NCBI RefSeq assembly: GCF_016920785.2
Contig: NW_024609835.1
Span: forward strand, 175,746,798-175,810,797
From: Ixodes scapularis
Taxonomy: Eukaryota; Arthropoda; Arachnida; Ixodida; Ixodidae
Length of the DNA: 64,000 nucleotides
Direction: 5' to 3'
The position numbers were made by a program, and so were the translations under genes. The notes below the pieces were generated by a model. It was not told the DNA's origin. It saw only the letters and a program-made list of their open reading frames with translations, and ran no database searches. This document shows, piece after piece, positions 56,318 through 64,000 of this stretch. Each line of letters opens with the position of its first letter. The stretch's first letter is position 1.

Positions 56318-56550
56318 ATATCTGGAAATATTTGCAGACTGATATGTGCCTATTGCATCTAAATAAACAAAATAATAACCGACATTTAGTTTCGAGGACG
56401 TCTGAATTATTTATCGTAAAGTGCATGCAATATCTAGAGAACAAATTTTGTCGCTTTTCTACATGGTCGCCTTGCACTTCTATACATTTCTTTAAAGACT
56501 GCCACGGCTGCTCTAAAGACGTCTTAGGGGTCTGCCGTCACCATTATTAA
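56318..56550 (+). CDS. Possible terminal or internal exon of a secreted (lipocalin-like?) protein
   Basis: A strong acceptor TTTTTTTCTTTTGCAG ends at 56317. The exon opens in phase 1 (G+AT = Asp), giving DIWKYLQTDMC. Tick histamine-binding lipocalins commonly begin their second exon with an Asp-x-Trp-Lys step after a phase-1 signal-peptide exon. About 77 residues with seven cysteines follow, and the frame closes at 56548-56550. No signal exon was located and the later residues do not clearly fit a lipocalin, so this is tentative. Confidence 0.25.
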
Positions 56551-56559
56551 TGCAAAGGC

Positions 56560-59215
56560 GGAGCGTATTGAATTATAGCCTCATTGACACGGATAATGCC
56601 TGCCGAATTTCTGGGTTCCCCATTCAATTGGCGCCGTTATGCCTGCTGCACCTAGTCACCATTAGGGTCGCCCCCTTCCCCTTACAATGAAGGCGATGCT
56701 TCTCCTCGGTGCACTGCTACTACAACAATGTAGTACAGAATTTTAAAATGTTTGGAACGTAAATTTTGTAGCTGGTGAGCAGCAGCGTATGTAGTTTCTC
56801 AAAAATGATTAAATGTAGCGGACGGCATGTAAAAGTTACCTCAATAATGTACCTAAATAGTTATTTACTCTTACGAAACGGTACATAGGTACGTGCCTAG
56901 GTACTCGCTTAAATATGTGCCTTAGTACAGGTACAGTTACTTCAAAGATACTTTATTTTCCCCAATTTTGTTAGAAGGTTTTACTTCCAATATATTGGAA
57001 ATAAAGCTTTTATACTAAGGATTCACACCAAAATGAGTTCAAGAAATTTGCTTTATTTGTGTCAACGCGTTGTACACATCGCAGTTGAGTCCTCGCATGG
57101 CTTATTCCCACGCTCCAATTCGTTCACCGAGGCCACAGTTTCCACTGTTTAACATGTCACACCGAAACTGCCGAAACTCGCTTGCTGACGTTCCTGCCCT
57201 CAGAGCCGGTGCTAACGTCGACCGGCCCAGAAGACGTCAACCGAATGAAGTACAGTGTACACTCACACCAGATGGAAGAGCACTTTACGAAGGACGAGCA
57301 TAGACGCATGGCACAGCACTCTAGTTTCCACGGACACGGTAACGCTCCGGGGGCGCTACCGTGCTAGCATGCTTGCAAATGTAGAGCGAACTCACAGTAG
57401 CGCGGTGGCGGCTCACGAAAAAGATAAGCTGAAACTCTCTGTTTGAGAGTTTTGACATAACGCTTCCGTGATCCGCCTCCGCGCTACCGTGAGCTAACAT
57501 TAGATCTCAAAGCACCCTCTTCAGCGCGATTACGGCTAGATACCGTGGCCGCCTATCCCAGGGATCGCGGAATGACAAAACCTAGGGTGCCTCAATGTCC
57601 TTCTGTTTAGGGTGATGCCACCCTTTGTAGTACCCGATGCCGACAGCGCGCGCTCACAGGGAAAATACAAATAAATCAACGAAAACAAAATGTCGCCATA
57701 ATACAGTCAACGCCACAAACGCGTGCAGAGCCACGCTCTTTCACGCGCTTCTGAACAAAAAATTAAAATAAACGTGTGAGACAAGATGGCGAGATGCCAC
57801 CACCCTAAGCAAAGCGCACATGAAGGCACCCTAACAAAACCCTTTATTATTCAGCAGATAAAAAAATCTCACGCGTTTTAGTATCGCAAGGTACTTTTAT
57901 TTTTAATTGTTCGATTGTCCTCTCCTGCAGCTTCCCCTTCAGCTTCCATCTGCAGCAGCTGGGGAAGCTATATCTTTATAGCTTCTCCTGGAGCACCGGG
58001 AGAAGCGTATCCTTGTGATTACTAATAAGAGACCAGCCTACATGCACGAGTCGAGGCAGCTTAAAGCACACGATGATGTGCCTACAAGTTTTGCCGTTGG
58101 GGGTTGTTAGGAGATGTTTATACCACCGCGAAGTTACAGTGCTATTTACGACACTTAACCTAAATTTTCTAAACCTCTAGATATGGTACTGTATGCTGAT
58201 ATGAAATTACAGGAGCGGTGTTTTTTTAGTCCAACTAGAGACATTTCCATTCTTCAGCGGAGAATAAAGAACATTGGCAAACTCATAATCCCTTTTACAG
58301 GCGAGCAAAATACCCGAGTTTATTTAGTTGGTTTCTTTGGTTGGCGGTATTGCATCAGGATTTTTTTGATTCCAGTTATTCTTCTGTTTGCTGGCAGGAG
58401 AATACTCAAGGATGTGCGAGTCAGTGGAGGACGAGATCGGGAGAGTTTCAGGATCAAGCATGAGAAGGGACCAGTATTATCACATTGGCTGTTTTTGTGC
58501 CGTTAACGGGTTCTGTCAGCCGAATATCTGGCTTGTATGATTTTATTTATTAATTATAAATAGCCTAAGTTCCGCTGGTAGCATAAAAAAGAAGTGTTGC
58601 CAATGTAGGGGTAGCTGTGTCGTCTGACTGGTGGCGAGCTTTTAGGCGATTTTTATGTTGTGCCCACGTAGATTCACACAGAACCCAGGCTGACAAGCAT
58701 ATACACGCAGCATAAATATTCCCAAGCTAAGTTAGGGTTATTTTTGGACGGATAGAATGCATACTATTTTTTACCACTGCGGCAAACAAGAACTTTCTTA
58801 TTAAAGCAATAGACTGTATAAAACGTCATGTTCACTGCGTTAAAGTACTTATTGGTTTTTATGGGTTTTTCCAGATTCGTACCGTGGGTATCTTACTTTC
58901 AACATTGTTGCGGATCATCGAGCTGTGGTCATTGAACGCAGTATATAATTGAAATAAAATAATGAATATTCATGAATTTGTTTTGTGTGGGATGAATTCA
59001 CTGCTGAAAAGTTGTGTAAATTACCTCATCAGAAATATCCCTTGCGAAAGTTCACATCCTGTGTCACGTGCTAGCAGGCGAGGCTAGGCAGCGTACTGCC
59101 TTCTGGGGCTTTTGCAAGCGATCTTTTCCTCCGCGGGACAGCTGCTTCACCGGTCTAGTGCCGCAAGATATGGGCAAAAATCTGAAAACAGTTTTCGAAA
59201 CTCTGCCGGGCACGT
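56560..59215. other. No gene recognised
   Basis: 2.6 kb with short incidental ORFs. GTACNTAGGTAC-type repeats at 56835-56960 look like DNA-element subterminal repeats, and a short GGGGAAGCT/AGCTTCCCC inverted repeat lies near 57930-57970. No domain is seen. Confidence 0.4.
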
Positions 59216-59218
59216 GGA

Positions 59219-59596
59219 TCACTGTTGCGTACTAAGTATTTTAACAGTTAAATAACAGAGCTGTACTTCTATGCTGACAAGCTCTGCAAGCAATATCTGC
59301 CAAAATGCTCCCCAGCGGTTTTCTAATTGTTGCGTGTCGAGTATAAGGAACACCCACAAAGCTATGCCAAGCAGCTGTGATATGAAATTATCTGCCCTGA
59401 TCATGGAAAGCAGTGTTGTGAGGAGCGCTGGCTCGTCCTGCAGTGCAAATGTTGAGGAGATGCGTGCGGCAACCGTTGGCAATAACTGACGTACAGCTGC
59501 AGTCCTGTTGTGGCGCGCAACTTCTGCCAAATAGATTGACACAACAGTTAACAAACACTGCTGGCCAGATTTTCCGCAGCAAATTCCTCGAAACAT
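59219..59596 (-). CDS. Unidentified 125-codon ORF, helix-rich (possible HEAT-like exon or remnant)
   Basis: The minus frame 59596-59219 reads as amphipathic helices (LTVVSIYLAEVARH, VRQLLPTVAARI, EPALLTTLLSMI, LLGIALWVFLILDTQQL). Such alternation is reminiscent of HEAT/ARM-type repeats and unlike a random ORF. Overlapping frames are also open, which weakens the case. It could be an exon, a processed pseudogene fragment or chance. No function proposed. Confidence 0.25.
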   Translation of the reverse strand: MFRGICCGKSGQQCLLTVVSIYLAEVARHNRTAAVRQLLPTVAARISSTFALQDEPALLTTLLSMIRADNFISQLLGIALWVFLILDTQQLENRWGAFWQILLAELVSIEVQLCYLTVKILSTQQ

Positions 59597-59799
59597 CTAT
59601 CATAACCTACCACAAAACTGTTGTGTCGTATGGTTGGAACACATCTGGAAAACAATGTTTGCCGACTGCATTCTAGCAGTACAAACCCAAACTGTTTCCG
59701 AACTTCCACGGGAACAGTTTGCTTACTGCGTACAAACAGACATGCGATAACTCTGTTTAACCTATGTTTGCAAAAAGCAAACAAAATGACGTTTCCAAG

Positions 59800-60600
59800 A
59801 CATTGCTAAATCAGAGGGCCCAACGGTACCGCAATATTAGTTGAATAGTAGCAGAAGAACACTTCTGTGTTCTCGCAAATGCAACCTGACGTTGTTAGGA
59901 TATGCTGGCGGAGCTTGTGCTGCCTGATAATGTTTCGCAAACAGTGGCGCCGGCCTTTGCGGAATATTTAGAAACATAAGGACAGCATAGATATTGATAC
60001 ACGAAAGCAATACTTAGGTAACTGTTGTGGACATCACAGAGTCATCGGTTGAGCAACACAGTCGCCGCAGGGCTTTAGGAGCGGACGCTTCTGCTGTGTT
60101 ATGACTGCTGTTACAACATTGTTATGCGATTGAAAGAAAACTGATCTTATGTTACGCGGCTTTGTTGCGCCGACTGTTCAACGACATACGTTGTTACCTG
60201 AATCCAGGTAAATACCTGGCCAATACAAATGTAAATTAGGCAAATACAAATGCAAAATAGTTATTAAAGACGAAAGATGATTCAGCCTGTGTTAGCACTT
60301 CGTTGAGTTCGTTGCACAGTTTAGCCAGGGAATCAATTTTTGTTGGTCTTATAGTTTTAAAATGTCTGAGGATTGGTTATTTCTAAGTTAACTAAGTCTT
60401 GCTTGCAATGTTTCTCCTTTGCTTTCTTGATGTTACTTTGATCTCTTTACAGAAAATATTATACTCAGTGACGTGAGTCGCAGAATTTGTCATTTTTGCT
60501 TTGGCCTAAAGACATCCCTTTTTATTATTTATTTTCTAAGGGTATCTGTAAACCAGGGTTAGTCAACCCTCGTCCTTAAACCATCTAAGATTGAAAATTA
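59800..60600. other. No feature recognised
   Basis: AT-rich DNA. Short AATACAAATG direct repeats near 60222-60255. Confidence 0.4.
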
Positions 60601-60604
60601 CACT

Positions 60605-61255
60605 TCAATTGCTGAAATTTAATTTTGAGCATTTCCTAGTTGCACTGGACTCTTCTTCCTTTCAAGTGCAGTTCGTACTCCGAAGCAAACAGCTCGAAGG
60701 ACTCGTTTGAAGCATTTTCATTGACTCTACTGTAGACGTTTATGTTGTTGTGGGCTATTGTTTTACCTATTACTGGCAGAGATATTTCCACTAGGACTGC
60801 CTTATCATCGCTGATCTTCTCAAGAATACAAATTGATTTTACATTATCTACACTCCAGGTAAAAACAAGGTCCAAAATAGAGTTATTTCTTATTGGTTCT
60901 ATTACAATTTAAGTTAAACCGTAGCTATTCATCAAGTCAATGATGAAGTCAACACAAAAGTTGATTTCCTTCTCTCTCTAGTTGACCTCGGGATAATTTG
61001 AATTCACAGAAAAAATAACAGTGCTACCAGGGAACAGATAAAACATTTACTCCCTGCACGTGTGCGGTTTCACAAAAAAAAAAAATCTACCACGGCCTGG
61101 AGGGCGGTAGCAGGCGCCAGCAATGATGGGCAACGAGGGGTGACTCAGGCCGTACCCATAAAATTTCACGTTCACTATCTAAAGATAAAAGGGACGCATC
61201 CATCGTTTTATTTATAGCAATGAGTACGCCGCCACTGCGGGAAAGTGTCCGGTCT
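60605..61255 (-). pseudogene. LINE endonuclease fragment
   Basis: The minus strand, from 61255 down, reads DASLLSLDSEREILWV and CWRLLPP (a damaged CYRPP block), then SNYPEVN, FIIDLMNSYGLT and IEPIRNNSILDLVFT. ILEKISDDKAVLVEI follows (the SDH-KAVL catalytic block with His changed to Asp). This is the second half of a LINE apurinic endonuclease domain, broken by stops. Together with 62103-62390 it appears to be one element split by the repeat-core element at 61285-61985. Confidence 0.85.
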
Positions 61256-61410
61256 TTCCGATATAAATGAAATGATCAATGAAAAATGAAAGCCGTTTAC
61301 AACTAACTCCCTGTAACGCCGAATTAGAGCACAGCTCTTGAGGAGGAGGATGGAAGAGTACTGAGGGACAGGATGGAAGGGTACTGAGGGATAAATAACT
61401 CCCTGAGGTC

Positions 61411-61520
61411 ACGTGACCTCAGGGGGATCGCGTGACATCAGGGAGGTCACGTGTCCTCAGGGGGTCACGTGACCTCAGAGGGGTCACGTGACGTGACCTC
61501 AGGGGTCACGTGACCTCAGG
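61411..61520. repeat. CACGTG minisatellite
   Basis: Units GGTCACGTGACCTCAGGGG, about five CACGTG sites, the same motif as the array at 190-580. Confidence 0.85.
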
Positions 61521-61890
61521 GGTAACCCTCATGACACTCGTGAGGGTAACCCTCGTGACCCTCGTGAAGGTAACCATCGTGGCCCTTGTGAGGGTAACCC
61601 TAGTAACCCTTGTCAGGGCAACTCTCGTGACCCTCGTGAGACTAACTCTCGTGGCCCTTGTGAGGGTAACTCTTATAACCCTCGAAAGGGTAACTCTCAT
61701 AACCCTCGTGAGGGTAACTCTTATAACCCTCGTGACCCTCGTGAGGTAACCCTTTTGAGGGTAACTAACCTTCTTAACCCTTGTGAGGGTTCGAGGATTA
61801 CTTTCACGAAAGTTACGAGGGTAACCCTCGTGATCCTCGTCAGGGTAACCCTCGTGAGAGTAACCCTCGCAACCCTCGTAACCCTCACGA
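61521..61890. repeat. Palindromic CCCTCGTGAGGGTAA satellite
   Basis: About 20 degenerate 15-18 bp units built on the palindrome CCCTCGTGAGGG. Long ORFs with repeated Thr-Leu-Val/Arg-Val-Thr here are simple translations of the repeat. Confidence 0.9.
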
Positions 61891-62102
61891 GGGGTACGAG
61901 GTTTACGCGCGGTTACGCCGACGCCGACGGCGACGGCGACGCCGCTCAAGCTGGAAACGGGCGCCTAAGAGCTGCGCTCTAAAAGTATTTGTCCATCGTT
62001 AATATATAGATCTAGCTATTAAATATTTTGTGTGGTTAACCGTCTCCTGCCACGCCTCATTTTGTTTCTCTGGGATGGTCCGGAATAACAAGTTATTCCG
62101 CC

Positions 62103-62390
62103 TCATTTAAGGTCGCCGATACCAGATTCTAGGGCGTCGATTTTATCACGCGTGTCAAAGACTTCACTTCGGACCTCGTGCATAATAGATTCGACCACGG
62201 TAAACCTTTCCTTACCTCTATTTATTTCCTGCATTTGCTTCTCAAGAGTGACTTCCTTCTGCTTTAGTTCGTCGACCACTAAACCGATAGCACTAAACCT
62301 TTCGCGTGTTTCATTTTGATATTTTTGATTTGTCGACGCGAGGTTTTTAATGAGTTTGCTCAATTTCTTTATATCTGTAGAGCCAGGGTT
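62103..62390 (-). pseudogene. LINE ORF1-type coiled-coil fragment
   Basis: An 86-codon minus frame with heptad-like spacing (IGLVVDELKQKEVTLEKQM, then FTVVESIMHEVRSEV) ends GIGDLK and a stop. Coiled coils of this kind are typical of LINE ORF1 proteins. Its position upstream of the endonuclease on the same strand supports one element. Confidence 0.6.
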
Positions 62391-62399
62391 GAGCTAAAC

Positions 62400-63480
62400 A
62401 TCTCCGCAAAAATGCAATAACGCATCGAAAAATAGAAGGCAGCTATCATGAAGTAGGGAAGTTAAGCAATTAAACACAATGTTTACAACACTACAACAAT
62501 TGGTTAGTAGGAGCCTTTTGTCGACGGGGCACGACACCTCTGAGAACAGTGGGTTATTGGAATGATATCGTTTCGCATATTTCATGTAACAAACCTGTGA
62601 TACGAGCTGCGTTAGATTCGGCATGGTTGTGTCGTGCCTCATAATGGTAGACGTTCTTCGGATGAGAGGATTTCATTACAAGAGCAGTGGCTCGACCAAA
62701 GTGATTCAAGAAACGATTTTGCCGTTCCAGGTGTTCCCAACGGCTTTCGTGCCCTTGCTTCTTTCACCGTTTGCCTTTTTTATATACATATAACACGGAT
62801 GTCCAATGAATGGCGGGTCCGAATGATCAATTAACGTTTACCTACTTGTGTTAGCTGTATAAGAAAGCACTTTTCTGAGTAAGAAAACATCAAACATTCA
62901 CCCTGCGACATTCGGCGAAGTTTGCAAAGCGCTTATGTCAAAAATTTTGATATGAATAACCTTATTTTTTGTGATCTATTGAAATCACATATTTCTATAC
63001 ATTATGAGATTGTGATCATACATTAATTACACGCAGCGGGGTCAGATAAATTTAAACACCAGATTCGAGGCATGGTGAAATTTCGGGATATATCTTCCTC
63101 GAAACACTTGCTCCTGGAGATTTTATTCTATTGAGACCAGACTTTCATAGAGTTACACAATTTCTTAGAAATATTAACAATCGTAAAAAAAAAAAAAAAC
63201 TCGATTTATTGAGTGTAAAGCGTCCATGTTACAGTGTCACGCAACATTCTTTAGCAGTATCGGTGCACAGCGAGAAGAATGTACGGGATCAACTATGCCA
63301 ACAGAGAACGCAGGCAGACGCGGCAGTTTCTGAAATAGTCGTTTCAATGGCCAATAACGTGAAAGCAAGATGAAACAAAGAAATCACCAAAACTGGCAAT
63401 CAAGCTTTGTAACGTTTGTGTTTTTTGTTGAACTGAAAGCTTTGGTCCTAAAACTTCCCCTTGGCAAGAGGAAATCATCT
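62400..63480. other. No gene recognised
   Basis: AT-rich, with an A-run at 63185-63200. No coding pattern seen. Confidence 0.4.
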
Positions 63481-63484
63481 CTTT

Positions 63485-63575
63485 ATATCGCGTACACGGC
63501 GGAGTTGGCAACACACGAGGCTGCCACGCGGAGGAACGAGGTTTGAACCCCGTTCGGTCCGATTCTTTTTTTGAT
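63485..63575 (+). other. tRNA-like / SINE-like sequence with Pol III-type terminator
   Basis: GGTTTGAACCC (a near B-box) sits in a stem GAACGAGG/CCCCGTTC and is followed by a T7 run (63566-63572), the form of a Pol III terminator. An A-box-like segment upstream is weak. Possible SINE or tRNA relic. Confidence 0.35.
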
Positions 63576-63847
63576 TATTATTTTATCTTCTGAAAAGTGC
63601 CAGCTCACTCGTGGTTATCAACGTGAGTTTCAAGTCGGAAATTACGTAGAGTGTTAAGTGAGTGTACGTTGAGTGTCCGAGTGTACCGCGTGCATAGGAT
63701 CACACACTGCTTCGGATCAGTCGCAGTATGTGTGCCCCATATAGTAATTAGATTGTACGCTAGAGGTCTGAGTGGCGCTAGTGAGCGGTTTCAGGTTGAA
63801 GCAGACGGCGACCCGTCTGAAATTGACTTTGGTAATGCCTTTTACGA

Positions 63848-63968
63848 AAAAAAAGTGAGTGCATTTACTCCCTGCGCTTGATTATAATAGCAAATATCCC
63901 GAATAATCCGTATGTACTAGATAACTTGGAACATTTCTCAGGCATGTTGATAAAATTATTGGTCAACA
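63848..63968. repeat. Dispersed repeat without the MITE (partner 12020-12310)
   Basis: Carries GTGAGTGCATTTACTCCC, AGCAAATATCCCG and TTGGAACATTTCTCAGG, the empty-site version of 12020-12310. Confidence 0.7.
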
Positions 63969-64000
63969 ACCCCAGGAATCCGGGACACGCCGCTGCTTAC

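Larger units (their letters stand above)
61285..61985 (+). mobile_element. Tandem-repeat-core element, copy 4 (both ends present)
   Basis: The left end GAAAGCCGTTTACAA and CTGTAACGCCGAATTAG lead into GCACAGCTCTTGAGGAGG. The right end GGTTACGCCGACGCCGACGG and GCTCAAGCTGGAAACGG lead into AAGAGCTGCGCTCTAAAA. The core has two successive satellites: CACGTG units (61411-61520), then CCCTCGTGAGGGTAA units (61521-61890). It lies between the ORF1 and endonuclease pieces of a LINE. Confidence 0.75.

Noticed and set aside
58183..58506. 107-codon plus-strand ORF with hydrophobic stretch
   Set aside because: No signal peptide at the start, no recognised motif, no splice or polyadenylation context; probably incidental.
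61506..61982. Long ORFs on both strands made of Thr-Leu-Val and Arg-Val-Thr repeats
   Set aside because: They are translations of the CCCTCGTGAGGGTAA satellite, open because the repeat lacks stops, and are bounded by the repeat-core element.

Overview
This window looks like eukaryotic nuclear DNA from an arthropod, most likely a hard tick (Ixodidae). I infer this from its make-up and confirmed it with no search. It is intron-bearing and gene-poor, crowded with short inverted-repeat transposons, LINE and Ty3/gypsy wrecks and long G or C runs, and its two clear host genes encode small secreted cysteine-rich peptides of a kind abundant in ticks. There is no sign of bacterial gene organisation.

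Host genes. The best-supported genes are two paralogues of a secreted protein with two eight-cysteine WAP-like domains. One lies on the minus strand (exons 27875-27683 and 26102-25915) and one on the plus strand (exons 54612-54822 and 55089-55276). They are head to head, about 27 kb apart. They share exon structure, intron phase, intron ends, promoter layout (CACGTG, CCAAT, TATA-like) and 3' flank, so a block of more than 1.3 kb was duplicated in inverted orientation. Weaker candidates are an 83-residue secreted peptide (38089-38340), a frameshifted secreted-peptide remnant (55975-56228), a possible lipocalin-type exon (56318-56550) and a 125-codon ORF of unknown nature (59219-59596, minus).

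Mobile DNA. Almost everything else that can be recognised is transposon-derived. (1) 43241-49786 is a decayed Ty3/gypsy retrotransposon on the minus strand, with about 175-bp LTRs. It sits in an (AT)n tract and is itself interrupted by 1.4 kb of foreign DNA. (2) 19479-21528 is a dead hAT transposase gene carrying a poly(A)-tailed insertion. (3) LINE fragments lie at 6184-7790, 34591-34860, 53036-53920 and 60605-62390. (4) Many non-autonomous DNA elements have terminal inverted repeats, including a hAT-type element with a perfect 8-bp target duplication (28343-29209), a foldback element (39578-40392), several TA-flanked MITEs and a six-member family (14-15 kb, 18 kb, 22-24 kb, 31 kb). (5) Four tandem-repeat-core elements (65-640, 15505-15895, 52270-52765, 61285-61985) share end sequences but have different palindromic satellite cores. 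One splits a LINE between ORF1 and the endonuclease.

Layout. 0-4 kb: repeat-core element and inverted duplications. 4-8 kb: hAT-like repeat and LINE. 9-13 kb: cluster of MITEs. 14-24 kb: six-member MITE family, repeat-core element and hAT gene. 25.6-28.1 kb: WAP-like gene 1. 28-35 kb: non-autonomous elements and unassigned DNA. 36-40 kb: tRNA-like sequence, candidate peptide gene and foldback element. 40.9-43.2 kb: tandem duplication. 43.2-49.8 kb: gypsy element. 50-54 kb: inverted-repeat element, repeat-core element and LINE. 54.3-55.7 kb: WAP-like gene 2. 56-64 kb: weak candidates and a nested LINE/repeat-core complex.

All function calls rest on motifs read by eye. Family assignments without a textbook motif are marked as inference.
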